Assembly (NCBI GenBank): GCA_017430455.1 | Contig: JAFRMX010000012.1 | Span: 85,006-149,005 of the forward strand | Source: Oscillospiraceae bacterium | Lineage (GTDB): Bacteria; Bacillota; Clostridia; Oscillospirales; Oscillospiraceae | Length of the DNA: 64,000 bases | Direction of reading: 5' to 3' | Part shown: positions 27,230-36,163 of the stretch, piece after piece | Layout of the letters: every line of letters starts with the position of its first letter | How positions within the stretch are numbered: position 1 is the stretch's first letter | Made by a program: the position numbers and the translations under genes | Notes under the pieces: model-generated | Seen by the model: the letters and a program-made list of their open reading frames with translations, nothing else | The model's database searches: none | Told to the model about the DNA's origin: nothing

Positions 27230-29827
27230 TCAGACCATCTCCTTGAGCCTGCTCAGGAAATTCAGAGCTTCGATTGGCGTCATCGAATTGATGTCCGCAG
27301 CCACTATCTTCTGTCTAATCTCATCTGCGGCAATATCCTGAAGACTGATCTGAGGGACATCCTCGGCCTTTTTCCCGTCTCCGACCTTAGCCGCCTGCCC
27401 GATAAGCTCCTTGAGGTTCTTCTTGGCCCTGATTATCACGGTGTCGGGGATCCCTGCCAGCTTCGCGACCTCGATCCCGTAGCTGTCGTCCGCTGCTCCG
27501 GGGACTATCTTTCTCAGGAACACGAGGTTGTCGCCCTGTTTCTTGGCCGTGATGTTGTAGTTGCGCACCCCTTTGATCTCCCCCTCGAGTACCGAGAGCT
27601 CGTGGTAATGGGTGGCAAACATCGTCTTTGCTCCGAGCTTTTTTCTGTCCGCGCAATATTCGAGCACAGCCTTCGCTATCGCCATTCCGTCGTATGTCGA
27701 GGTTCCCCTGCCGATCTCGTCGAGCACGATAAACGAGGAGGCTGTGGCGTGCTTTAAGATGTTCGCGGTCTCGCTCATCTCTACCATGAAAGTCGACTGC
27801 CCGGAGGCCAGATCGTCCGAGGCTCCGATTCTTGTGAATATCCTGTCCACGATCCCGACTGTTGCCGATCTTGCCGGAACAAAGGAGCCTATCTGCGCCA
27901 TCAGGATAATCAGGGCAGTCTGCCTCATATATGTGGATTTGCCCGCCATGTTCGGCCCTGTCACGATCGCGACTCTGTTCAGATTGTCGTCCAGGAGCAC
28001 GTCATTGGGAACGAAGGGGATGTCCTTCAGGGTCTGCTCTACAACGGGGTGTCTCCCGGCCTTTATCTCGAGAAGCCGCGAGGTGTCTATCTCGGGTTTT
28101 ACATAGTTGTTGCGGACAGCCGTCTCGGCCAGCGAGCAGTACACGTCGAGTTCGGCCACTTTTTCCGCCGTATCCTGTACCCTTGTCACCTGCTGGGCGA
28201 CAGCACTTCTCAGCTCACTGAAGAAGCTGTATTCGAGCTCACCTATCCTGTCCCTTGCGTTTATAAGCGTGTTCTCGAGCTCCTTGAGCTCTTTTGTAAA
28301 GTACCTCTCATTTGAGACCAGCGTCTGCTTTCTTATATACTCCTCGGGGATGTTCACCTCGCCCGCGGATTTGGGAACGTCTATATAGTATCCGAAGACC
28401 TTGTTGTAGCCGACCTTGAGCTTCTTTATCCCTGTCCTCTCGCGCTCTCTCGCCTCGAGCCGAGCGAGCATGGAGGAACCGTTGTCCCTCACGTCTCTCA
28501 GGTAGTCGAGCTCCTCCGAGAAGCCCTGTCTGAATATTCCGCCTTCCCTGACAGAGAACGGAGGATCTTCAACGACAGCGGAATCTATCATCTCTGCGAT
28601 ATCCGAAAGGGTGTCCATCGAAGCGATATTTTTAAGCGCCGCCGTCTCCGCGGAGGCAAGCCTTTCAGTAAGCGCCGGCAGGCAGCTGCAGCAGTTTGCA
28701 AGCGATCTCAGGTCCCTGCCGTTTGCCGTCCCGTATACGACGCGCCCTATAAGGCGCTGCATATCCGTTATATGCCTTAGGATCTCCGTCGTCTCGGATC
28801 TCACGACATTGTTTCTGTACAACTCCTCGACGGCTGCATTCCTGCGCTTTATGGCTATCGCTGATAGCAGCGGCTTTTCGACCCAGCTTCTGAGCATCCT
28901 GCCGCCCATCGGCGTCTTTGTCCTGTCGAGCACCCAGAGAAGAGAGCCTCTCTTCTCGCCCGTTCTCTGGGATTCCGTGAGCTCGAGACTTCTGGCAGTC
29001 ACCCAGTCGAGTTCCATATATTTCTTCACATACGAAACCTCGGGTGAGCTTATGTGGCTCAGATCGAACTTCTGGGTCTCTTTGAGGTAAGCAAGGAGCG
29101 CCCCCGCCGCGGAGACTGCCGCCGGGCTCTCGCCGAGCCCCAGCTCGTCTACGCTCTGCGCCTTGAACTGCTCGCAGACCCTGGCGCTCGCCTCAAGATA
29201 CTCAAAGCCGTCCTGCCCGCATTCGATGAGCGCTCCGAGCTTTTCGGTCAGGAAATTCCTTATCCCTGCGATCTCAGCCGCCCCCTGTGAGAGGAGGGCC
29301 TCCCTGGGCGCGAATCTTCCGAGCTCATTGAGTATGTGGCTTATCTGATCCTCTTCAAATGATGTGCAGGAAAACTCCCCGGTGGAGATGTCGCAGAAGG
29401 CTATTCCCGCCGAGGCCGGGCCGGTCTCTATCGCGCATATGTAGTTGTTCTTGCTCTCGTCGAGCATGGAGCTCTCGGTGACGGTGCCTGGCGTAATTAT
29501 CCTTATGACATCGCGGCTTACAAGCCCCACCGCTTTCGCGGGGTCCTCAGTCTGCTCGCAGATCGCGACTTTGTAGCCCTTGGCAACCAGCTTTGCGATA
29601 TATGTCTCGGCCGCGTGATACGGAACTCCGCACATCGGAGTCCTCTCTTCGGGATTTTCCACTCCCCTGTCGCGAGTCGTCAGAGTCAGGTCCAGCTCCT
29701 TCGAGCCTGTCACCGCGTCCTCGTCAAACATCTCATAGAAGTCACCCAGTCTGAAAAAGAGCAGGCAGTCCTTGTACTGCGACTTTATTTCTTTGTACTG
29801 CCGTTTCATCGGCGTCAGATCAGGCAT
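27230..29827 (-). CDS. mutS: DNA mismatch repair protein MutS
   Basis: 865 residues, standard MutS1 length. The mismatch-reading motif FYEMF is in the N-terminal domain (LGDFYEMFDEDA). The ATPase domain has Walker A TGPNMAGKST, Walker B FIVLDEIGRGTST and the conserved FATHYHEL. The end LNFLSRLKEMV fits the MutS C-terminal dimerisation helix. MutS recognises mispairs and recruits MutL. The start overlaps the miaB stop by 8 bp; CPBP protease and queT follow. mutL lies in the divergent operon, so the two repair partners are split by the 31227-31332 promoter region. Confidence 0.98.
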   Translation of the reverse strand: MPDLTPMKRQYKEIKSQYKDCLLFFRLGDFYEMFDEDAVTGSKELDLTLTTRDRGVENPEERTPMCGVPYHAAETYIAKLVAKGYKVAICEQTEDPAKAVGLVSRDVIRIITPGTVTESSMLDESKNNYICAIETGPASAGIAFCDISTGEFSCTSFEEDQISHILNELGRFAPREALLSQGAAEIAGIRNFLTEKLGALIECGQDGFEYLEASARVCEQFKAQSVDELGLGESPAAVSAAGALLAYLKETQKFDLSHISSPEVSYVKKYMELDWVTARSLELTESQRTGEKRGSLLWVLDRTKTPMGGRMLRSWVEKPLLSAIAIKRRNAAVEELYRNNVVRSETTEILRHITDMQRLIGRVVYGTANGRDLRSLANCCSCLPALTERLASAETAALKNIASMDTLSDIAEMIDSAVVEDPPFSVREGGIFRQGFSEELDYLRDVRDNGSSMLARLEARERERTGIKKLKVGYNKVFGYYIDVPKSAGEVNIPEEYIRKQTLVSNERYFTKELKELENTLINARDRIGELEYSFFSELRSAVAQQVTRVQDTAEKVAELDVYCSLAETAVRNNYVKPEIDTSRLLEIKAGRHPVVEQTLKDIPFVPNDVLLDDNLNRVAIVTGPNMAGKSTYMRQTALIILMAQIGSFVPARSATVGIVDRIFTRIGASDDLASGQSTFMVEMSETANILKHATASSFIVLDEIGRGTSTYDGMAIAKAVLEYCADRKKLGAKTMFATHYHELSVLEGEIKGVRNYNITAKKQGDNLVFLRKIVPGAADDSYGIEVAKLAGIPDTVIIRAKKNLKELIGQAAKVGDGKKAEDVPQISLQDIAADEIRQKIVAADINSMTPIEALNFLSRLKEMV

Positions 29828-31226
29828 CTTCCATCTCCCCGTACAGCGCCCATGTGTTTCCGTCCGTTATCTTAACTTCCCTGAAGCTCCCTATAAGCTC
29901 AGGGCTTCCCTTCAGGTGCACGAGCCTCCCGCCGTTCGTTCTGGCTGAGAGGTTGTACTCATCTTTGCCCGTCTCGCCGTCTATCAGGACTCTGAGTGTC
30001 TTCCCTATATAAGCCCTGTGCTTTCTGCCGGATATCTCGTTTGAAAGCGCGGTGAGCTTGTCGAACCTCACTTGCTTTTCCTCTCTCGTGAAGGGGTCGG
30101 GCATCGTTGCCGCCGGAGTTCCGAGGCGTTTCGAGTAGATGAAAATGAACATCGCATCATACCCGACTTCCCTGCAGAGCTTCAGCGTGTCCTCGAACTG
30201 CTCGTCCGTCTCCCCGGGAAATCCGACTATTATGTCTGTAGTAATGACCAGATCCGGCATATACTCTCTCGCGAGAGCGACCTTATCGAGATAATCCGCG
30301 CTCGTATAGTTTCTGTTCATCCTCTTCAGGACCGTGTCATTCCCGGACTGGACCGGCAGATGTATATGGTGGGCGCATTTGCCGCACTGAGCCATAGTTC
30401 TGAACAGCTTTTCGGTCGCGTCCTTCGGGTGGCTCGTCATGAAGCGCAGTATAAAATCGCCCGGAATGTCGTTTATCATAGCGAGCAGATCCGCGAAATC
30501 GACTCCGCAGTCGAGGTCCTTGCCGTAGGAATTCACATTCTGCCCGAGCACGGTTATGTCCTTATAGCCCTCAGCGACCAGCTGCCTGGCCTCGCTGACT
30601 ATATCCTCCGGCCTTCTGGATCTCTCGCGCCCTCTCACATAGGGCACTATGCAGTAGGTGCAGAAATTGTTGCAGCCGTACATTATGGAGATCCAGGCCT
30701 TGACCTTCCCGTCGCGTCTTAATGGAATGCCCTCCGCTATCGCCCCGCTGCTTTTTTCAGTAGCGAAGATCCTTCTTTTCCTTATCAGATGCTCCTCCAG
30801 CAACTCGGGAAATCTCCAGAGCTCGTGAGGCCCGAAGACCATGTCGACCACTGGATAGGACATCTTGATCTTATTCGTCATGTGCTCCTGCTGGACCATA
30901 CAGCCGCAGACGGCAATTATCTGGTCCGGCTTGGCCTTCTTGGTGTGATTCAGTGCCCCGACGTTTCCGAGCACTCTCATCTCAGCGTGCTCTCTGACGG
31001 CGCAGGTGTTTATGACTATGATATCGGCCGCAAACTCGTCCTGGGTGAAGGCAAAGCCCATCTCGGCCAGATATCCCCTTATCTTCTCCGAATCGGCCTC
31101 GTTCTGCTGGCAGCCGTAGGTATCGACCATTGCGAGAGGATGGTCGAGATATGAAAAATGCTCCTTTAATTCCGAGCAGTATTCAAGCTGTTTTTTTATT
31201 TCGTCCTGCGTTATCCGTGCTGTCAT
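29820..31226 (-). CDS. miaB: tRNA-2-methylthio-N6-dimethylallyladenosine synthase MiaB
   Basis: 468 residues from ATG 31226. The frame remains open further upstream, but that part lies opposite mutL, so the ATG that gives MTARITQDEIKK is chosen. The UPF0004 N-terminal domain starts DTYGCQQNEADSEKIRGYL; the radical SAM CxxxCxxC motif is YGCNNFCTYCIVPYVRGRERSR; the C-terminal TRAM domain is present. It adds a methylthio group to i6A37 of tRNA, using two [4Fe-4S] clusters and SAM. Its substrate modification is made by MiaA, encoded in the divergent operon at 33144. mutS follows with an 8-bp overlap. Confidence 0.97.
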   Translation of the reverse strand: MTARITQDEIKKQLEYCSELKEHFSYLDHPLAMVDTYGCQQNEADSEKIRGYLAEMGFAFTQDEFAADIIVINTCAVREHAEMRVLGNVGALNHTKKAKPDQIIAVCGCMVQQEHMTNKIKMSYPVVDMVFGPHELWRFPELLEEHLIRKRRIFATEKSSGAIAEGIPLRRDGKVKAWISIMYGCNNFCTYCIVPYVRGRERSRRPEDIVSEARQLVAEGYKDITVLGQNVNSYGKDLDCGVDFADLLAMINDIPGDFILRFMTSHPKDATEKLFRTMAQCGKCAHHIHLPVQSGNDTVLKRMNRNYTSADYLDKVALAREYMPDLVITTDIIVGFPGETDEQFEDTLKLCREVGYDAMFIFIYSKRLGTPAATMPDPFTREEKQVRFDKLTALSNEISGRKHRAYIGKTLRVLIDGETGKDEYNLSARTNGGRLVHLKGSPELIGSFREVKITDGNTWALYGEMEDA

Positions 31227-31258
31227 CTTTTGTTCATCCTTTTCGTTTCGGGCATGAT

Positions 31259-31288
31259 ATAATACCACAAAGAGTATAGAAGTTTCAA
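31259..31288 (-). promoter_or_regulatory. Probable promoter of miaB-mutS-CPBP-queT
   Basis: On the minus strand, -35 TTGAAA (31283-31288), 18-bp spacer, -10 TATTAT (31259-31264), 33 bp before the miaB ATG. The opposite strand carries a TATAAT at 31293-31298 that could belong to the mutL promoter, but no good -35 box is seen for it. Confidence 0.6.
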
Positions 31289-31332
31289 CTTTTATAATGT
31301 ATAATAATACATCATTTTTGCATGGAGCGCTT

Positions 31333-33144
31333 ATGTCTGTAATCAATATTCTGTCCCCCCAGCTTGCCGATATGATCGCCGCGGGCGAGGTCGTTGAACG
31401 CCCGGCTTCCGTCATCAAGGAGCTCATGGAAAACTCCATCGACGCCGGCGCCGGCTCGATTACCGTGGAAATAAAAAACGGCGGCTCGACATTTATAAGA
31501 GTGATCGACAACGGCTGCGGCATGTCTCCGGACGACGCGGGCCTTGCCTTTACCCGCCACGCCACATCGAAGCTTTCCTCCGCCAAAGGACTGGAGAGCA
31601 TAGCGACGATGGGCTTTCGCGGCGAGGCTTTGGCGGCCATATCCTCCGTCTCGAGAATAGTTCTGACCACCTGCCTCAGAGGCTCTTCAGAAGGCTGTCT
31701 CGTCGAGCTCGAGGGCGGAGAGATCACGGACATGAAGCTTGCGGGCTGCCCCGAGGGGACTACCATAACCGTCTCGAACCTCTTCTATAACACCCCTGCA
31801 AGGCTCAAATTCCTCAAATCCGACAGAGCAGAGGCCCAGGCCTGCGTCTCCGCGGGCATGAGGTGCGCCCTCGGAAGGCCCGATATACAGGTGCGCTTCA
31901 TAAAAGACGGCGTCGAGGAATTCTTCTCCCCCGGAGACGGGGACGTAAGCTCCTGCATATACAATGTCCTCGGCCGGGATTACCACAACTCCCTGCTTGA
32001 GTGCAGCGGCACTTCGGACGGGATCTCCGTCAACGGCTTTGTCTCCTCCCCGCGCGAGGGCAGGGGCAACAGAAGCGGGCAGTATTTCTATTGCAACGGC
32101 AGACACATAAAGTCCCAGCTCCTGCAGGCAGCAGTTGAACAGGCCTATAAAAACACTCTCCTGACAGGTCGTTTTCCCGCCTGCGTCCTGTATCTGACCC
32201 TGGACTGCGGCTCTGTCGATGTCAATGTCCACCCTGCAAAAACGGAGGTCAAATTCTCGGAGGAGAAAAAAGTATACGACGCTGTCTACTACGCCGTTCT
32301 CTCCGCCGTGGGAAGCGAAAACCGCGTCTTTGAAGATATTCCCGCCGCAAAAGAGAGGAGCACTTCCTACTCCGCTCCGAAATCGCGAGATTTCTACAGG
32401 CACATGAGCACTCAGGCCTTCAGAGCCGCAAACGAGCTCTACACTCCGAAAAAGCCTTCGGTGGAAAGCGCTCAGTATTCCATAAAGCCCTCTCCCATGC
32501 CGGTATCAAAAGCGGACTCTCTTCCGGTTCCCGCTGCCCCTGAGGAGGAGAAGCCGTTTGTTCCCGCCCCCCTCGAGCGCAGCTGGCGCTTTATAGGCGA
32601 GGCGATGCGCACTTACATAATCATAGAAAAAGACGAAGAGCTTATACTTATAGACAAGCACGCTGCCCATGAGCGCATGAATTTCGACGCTCTGAAAGCC
32701 AAGGGCGGAGAGATCATGTCCCAGCTGCTGCTCACCCCCGTCACGCTGAAGCTCAAGGGCGAAGAGGCCGACATCCTCGAGTCGAACGAGGAGCTGATAG
32801 CATCCTGCGGCTTCGAGGTCGAGCCCTTCGGCGATGAGGAGTACATCATCAGAGCCGTCCCCGAGGATATAGACGCCTCGGATGCCGAAAACGCCCTTAA
32901 AGAGATAATCGGTAAGATCTCCTCCTTCGGCCTTTCGGATCCGGCCGCTCTGAAAGACGAGCTCCTGCACACAGTCGCCTGCAAGGCCGCCATCAAGGCA
33001 GGTTGGGATACCTCCCGCGCCGAGCTCGAGAGGATAGCGGACAAGGTCGTCTCCGGTGAGATACAATACTGCCCGCACGGCAGGCCAGTCTCGACGGTCA
33101 TCTCGCGCCGCGACCTCGACAAGATGTTCAAAAGGATCGTCTGA
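31333..33144 (+). CDS. mutL: DNA mismatch repair protein MutL
   Basis: 603 residues from ATG 31333 (GGAGCG upstream; an earlier in-frame ATG at 31297 lacks a site). The GHKL ATPase domain shows the N-box (KELMENSIDAGA), DNGCGM, and FTRHATSKL with FRGEALAAI. The C-terminal regulatory/endonuclease domain has DKHAAHERMNFD, close to the DQHAxHExxxxE metal motif, as well as ACKAAIKAG and CPHGRPV, so this is the nicking type of MutL found in bacteria without MutH. It is the first gene of mutL-miaA-yggS-sepF-divIVA-ileS-lspA-rluD; its TGA shares one base with the miaA ATG. Confidence 0.97.
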   Translation: MSVINILSPQLADMIAAGEVVERPASVIKELMENSIDAGAGSITVEIKNGGSTFIRVIDNGCGMSPDDAGLAFTRHATSKLSSAKGLESIATMGFRGEALAAISSVSRIVLTTCLRGSSEGCLVELEGGEITDMKLAGCPEGTTITVSNLFYNTPARLKFLKSDRAEAQACVSAGMRCALGRPDIQVRFIKDGVEEFFSPGDGDVSSCIYNVLGRDYHNSLLECSGTSDGISVNGFVSSPREGRGNRSGQYFYCNGRHIKSQLLQAAVEQAYKNTLLTGRFPACVLYLTLDCGSVDVNVHPAKTEVKFSEEKKVYDAVYYAVLSAVGSENRVFEDIPAAKERSTSYSAPKSRDFYRHMSTQAFRAANELYTPKKPSVESAQYSIKPSPMPVSKADSLPVPAAPEEEKPFVPAPLERSWRFIGEAMRTYIIIEKDEELILIDKHAAHERMNFDALKAKGGEIMSQLLLTPVTLKLKGEEADILESNEELIASCGFEVEPFGDEEYIIRAVPEDIDASDAENALKEIIGKISSFGLSDPAALKDELLHTVACKAAIKAGWDTSRAELERIADKVVSGEIQYCPHGRPVSTVISRRDLDKMFKRIV

Positions 33145-34097
33145 TGCCTGAAGACTGCATAAATGTGATCGCTGTCGTCGGCCCCACGGCTGTCGGAAAA
33201 ACGAGGGTCGCGATAGAGATTGCGAAGAGCCTTGGCGGCGAGATCGTCTCGGCGGATTCCATGCAGGTCTACCGGCGGATGGACATAGGCACTGCCAAGG
33301 CGACGCCCTCAGAGAGGGCCGAGGTCCCCCACCACATGCTCGACGTCGCGGATCCCCGGGAAAACTACAGCGTCGCGAGATACGTAAGCGACGCGAAAGA
33401 CGCGGTAGCGGACATCGCCTCCCGCGGAAAGCTCCCCGTTATCGCGGGCGGCACGGGCCTCTACGTCGATTCCCTGCTCTCCGGAAGAGAGTTTTCCGAA
33501 AGCCCGGGAGACAGCGGCCTGCGGGAGAAACTGAACCTCGAGTACGAGAATCTCGGCGGGGAGAAGATGCTGGAAAAGCTCGCCTCCGTCGACCCCGAGA
33601 GAGCGGGAAAGCTCTCTCCGAACGACAGAAAACGCATAGTGAGGGCTCTGGAGATATACGCCCTCACCGGAATGACGATAACCGAGCACGACAGGCAGTC
33701 GAAACTCATCCCCAAGCCCTACAGGGTCTTCAAGGTCTTTCTCAATTCCGAGGACCGGAACGTCCTCTATTCGAGGATAGACGAAAGAGTGGATCTCATG
33801 TTCGAAGAGGGCCTTTTAGATGAGGTAAAAGCCCTGCTGGACGAGGGTGTCTCCCCCGAATGCACATCCATGCAGGCCATAGGATATAAGGAGACCGCTC
33901 TCGCGATCGCAGGAAAATGCAGCCTGGAGGAGGCAAGGGACTCCATAAAGCAGAGCAGCCGGAGATACGCGAAAAGGCAGCTGACCTGGTTTAACAGGTA
34001 TACGGACGCCTTCCGCCTCGATCTCGGTGAGAGCCCCGATCCTGCTGAAACGGCGGATACCCTCTGCGACATGTATAAGATGCTGGTCTTGGGATAA
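33144..34097 (+). CDS. miaA: tRNA dimethylallyltransferase MiaA
   Basis: 317 residues. The P-loop is VVGPTAVGKTRVAIEIA, followed by the DSMQVYRRMDIGTAKAT motif that binds the dimethylallyl donor, the HHMLDV segment, AGGTGLYVDSLL and the C-terminal KRQLTWFNRY region. It transfers a dimethylallyl group to A37 of tRNAs reading UNN codons; MiaB (29820-31226) then thiomethylates the product. The start is coupled to the mutL stop (1-bp overlap). Confidence 0.97.
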   Translation: MPEDCINVIAVVGPTAVGKTRVAIEIAKSLGGEIVSADSMQVYRRMDIGTAKATPSERAEVPHHMLDVADPRENYSVARYVSDAKDAVADIASRGKLPVIAGGTGLYVDSLLSGREFSESPGDSGLREKLNLEYENLGGEKMLEKLASVDPERAGKLSPNDRKRIVRALEIYALTGMTITEHDRQSKLIPKPYRVFKVFLNSEDRNVLYSRIDERVDLMFEEGLLDEVKALLDEGVSPECTSMQAIGYKETALAIAGKCSLEEARDSIKQSSRRYAKRQLTWFNRYTDAFRLDLGESPDPAETADTLCDMYKMLVLG

Positions 34098-34118
34098 AAG
34101 AAGGACAGAAAACAGACT

Positions 34119-34817
34119 ATGGAAATATCCGAAAACGTAAAAGCGGTAAAGGAGCGGATCGCGAATGCCGCGGCTCTCTGCGGGAGGGACCCTTCAGAGA
34201 TCGCGCTTGTCGCCGCGAGCAAGATGAACAGCGCCGGTAGAGTGAGGGAGGCTGTTCTCGCGGGCGTCGATGCCTGCGGAGAAAACAGGGTCCAGGAGCT
34301 TCTGGAGAAATACTCTCAGGGGGCCTATGAGGGCGCTCCGCTTCATTTCATAGGGACGCTCCAGAAAAACAAGGTGAAATACCTTGTCGGAAAAGTCTCG
34401 CTTATACACTCGGTCGACAGCTTCTCCCTCCTTCAGGAGATAGAAAAGCAGGCCGCCAAAAGGGATCTCGTGCAGGACGTCCTTCTGGAGATAAACATTG
34501 CCGGAGAGAACTCCAAATCCGGAATGGAGGCATCCCGTCTTCCGGAGATACTTGAAATGGCAGCCCCTCTCGGGCACGTCCGTATTCTCGGTCTCATGGC
34601 GATACCTCCGATATGTTCGGATCCGGAAGAAAACAGGCCGTATTTTGCAAAAATGAGGCAGCTTTTTGTTGACAATGCAGGAAAAAAATACGATAATAGC
34701 TTGATGAAATGCCTGTCCATGGGGATGAGTTCCGATTTCGAAACAGCGATCACCGAGGGCGCTACCATGGTCAGGGTGGGAACTGCAATTTTCGGCAGGC
34801 GCGATTACGGTATTTAA
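34119..34817 (+). CDS. YggS family PLP homeostasis protein
   Basis: 232 residues, a single alanine-racemase-like barrel without a second domain. The PLP-binding Lys is in ALVAASKM (canonical VAVSKT position), followed by FGENRVQEL-like GENRVQELLEKY, then FIGTLQKNKVKYLVG and LSMGMSSDFETAITEGATMVRVGTAIFG, all hallmarks of the family. It has no known catalytic activity and acts in vitamin B6 and amino-acid homeostasis. Its place directly before sepF and divIVA is the conserved ylmE position in Gram-positive division clusters. Confidence 0.94.
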   Translation: MEISENVKAVKERIANAAALCGRDPSEIALVAASKMNSAGRVREAVLAGVDACGENRVQELLEKYSQGAYEGAPLHFIGTLQKNKVKYLVGKVSLIHSVDSFSLLQEIEKQAAKRDLVQDVLLEINIAGENSKSGMEASRLPEILEMAAPLGHVRILGLMAIPPICSDPEENRPYFAKMRQLFVDNAGKKYDNSLMKCLSMGMSSDFETAITEGATMVRVGTAIFGRRDYGI

Positions 34818-34829
34818 GGAGACAAGGTC

Positions 34830-35381
34830 TTGGCATTACTTGATGAACTGAGAAAACTTACACAGCCGTACGACGAGGAAGACGACTTCTTTGACGGCAG
34901 CGAAGAGAGCTTTCAGACTGCTGCCCAGTCCGCTTCCGCAGCGCAGACGGATTTTGAAAACGCGTTTTCCAATTCCGCCGGAAACCGGAATCCCGAGCTC
35001 GAGGAAAGAGCCTATGCCGAGCAGGAGGCCTACGAGCAGCGCGTCGCGGGAAGGCGCAGGCCTTTCCAGGCTCTCCAGCAGAACGCCCAGAGTGCAAACC
35101 AGAGCAAGAAAACCGGCCGCAAGAACGTAAATGTTCCCGGCTCGGACATAAACGTCATCCTCTTCAACCCCAAATCCTTCGACGAGGCGGGAGAACTGGC
35201 CGACCATCTCCGCGAGAGCAGAAGCGTACTGATGTCGCTCGATGCCCTCCCCGTGGAGACCGCGAGAAGGCTTCTGGATTTCATATCCGGTATCACCTTC
35301 GCGCTCAACGGCAAGATCACCCCTGTTGCGGCCAAAGCCTATTTCATCACACCGGAAAACGTCAATCTGATTGACGGCTGA
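34830..35381 (+). CDS. sepF: Cell division protein SepF
   Basis: 183 residues from TTG 34830 (AAGGAGAC about 8 nt upstream). A short amphipathic N-terminus (ALLDELRKLTQPYDEED), expected to bind the membrane, is followed by a Gln/Ala-rich disordered linker. The SepF core is at about 95-183 (DINVILFNPKSFDEAGELADHL, DALPVETARRLLDFISGITFALNG). SepF tethers FtsZ filaments to the membrane at the septum. It stands in the usual ylmE-sepF-divIVA order; ylmG and ylmH, often found between sepF and divIVA, are absent here. Confidence 0.94.
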   Translation: MALLDELRKLTQPYDEEDDFFDGSEESFQTAAQSASAAQTDFENAFSNSAGNRNPELEERAYAEQEAYEQRVAGRRRPFQALQQNAQSANQSKKTGRKNVNVPGSDINVILFNPKSFDEAGELADHLRESRSVLMSLDALPVETARRLLDFISGITFALNGKITPVAAKAYFITPENVNLIDG

Positions 35382-35419
35382 ACTCAATAAACAAATAACA
35401 CAGAAAGGCAGATATTATC

Positions 35420-36079
35420 ATGATTACAGCGCAGGATATACGTGAAAAGACTTTTGAAAGAGCACGTCTTAACGGCTATTCCGTCGATGATGTCGACAGC
35501 TTTCTTGAGGAAGTTGCTGAGAACATCTCCAATTCCCTGAAAGAAAACGCCGTCTTAAAGAGCAAGATGAAGGTCCTCGTAGACAAGATCGAAGAGTACC
35601 GCAGCAATGAAGAAGCCATAAACAGCGCTGTTCTGTCGGCCCAGAAACTCGCAGTTCAGATTGAAGCGGAGGCTAAGGAGAAAGCCGCTGCGATCCTTGC
35701 TGACGCCCAGGCCAAAGCAGACGCCCGCCTCGGCGGCCTCGATAGGGAAGTTGTCGAGCTGGAAGGCCGTCTCGAGAAGGCAAAGGCCGCAAACGCCGAG
35801 TACTGCGCGAGCCAGGTCGAAGCTCTCAAAAAGCAGATAAAGAAGATACAGGATATATCCGAGGGCATCATTACGAAGCAGGAGCAGCCCGCTCCCGCTG
35901 TTCCTGCCCCCGCCGAGCCCGTCGCCATGGCTGACATAGACGCCAGCGTCAGGGCCATAGATGAGAAGGTCTCGAAGATCGAGCCGGCTCCGGAGTTTAA
36001 AATGAATCTGGACTTTTCCCGTGCCGATGACGATTTCGGCAAGGACCCTTTTAACAGCACCCAGCCCTTTTCCCTGTAA
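35420..36079 (+). CDS. divIVA: DivIVA domain protein
   Basis: 219 residues. The N-terminal lipid-binding domain reads TAQDIREKTFERARLNGYSVDDVDSFLEEV, the standard DivIVA start with the GYSVDDVDxFL motif. It is followed by a long heptad-repeat coiled coil (about 30-150) and a Pro/Ala/Glu-rich tail. DivIVA marks negatively curved membranes (poles and septa) and recruits partners. AAGGCAG is upstream of the ATG. It sits between sepF and ileS, as in many Bacillota. Confidence 0.93.
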   Translation: MITAQDIREKTFERARLNGYSVDDVDSFLEEVAENISNSLKENAVLKSKMKVLVDKIEEYRSNEEAINSAVLSAQKLAVQIEAEAKEKAAAILADAQAKADARLGGLDREVVELEGRLEKAKAANAEYCASQVEALKKQIKKIQDISEGIITKQEQPAPAVPAPAEPVAMADIDASVRAIDEKVSKIEPAPEFKMNLDFSRADDDFGKDPFNSTQPFSL

Positions 36080-36112
36080 AACATAGGGCCCGGTACAGAC
36101 TTTACACATTCG

Positions 36113-36136
36113 GAGGGCGGGCAAAAGCACGCCCTC
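36113..36136 (+). other. Stem-loop in the divIVA-ileS gap
   Basis: GAGGGCG (36113-36119) pairs with CGCCCTC (36130-36136), with TTTAT following, 28 bp before the ileS ATG. It could be a weak attenuator. The 84-bp gap is too short for, and lacks the features of, a T-box leader. Confidence 0.5.
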
Positions 36137-36163
36137 TTTATGCATGATACAGGAGATAAATGA

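Noticed and set aside
26491..29827. preQ1 riboswitch for queT
   Set aside because: queT has no leader of its own; it begins 1 bp after the CPBP gene.
31227..31766. Upstream extension of the miaB frame by 180 codons
   Set aside because: It runs antisense through the start of mutL; the ATG at 31226 gives the standard MiaB N-terminus and has a promoter just upstream.
36080..36163. T-box riboswitch before ileS
   Set aside because: The gap is 84 bp, with one small hairpin and no T-box sequence or specifier stem.
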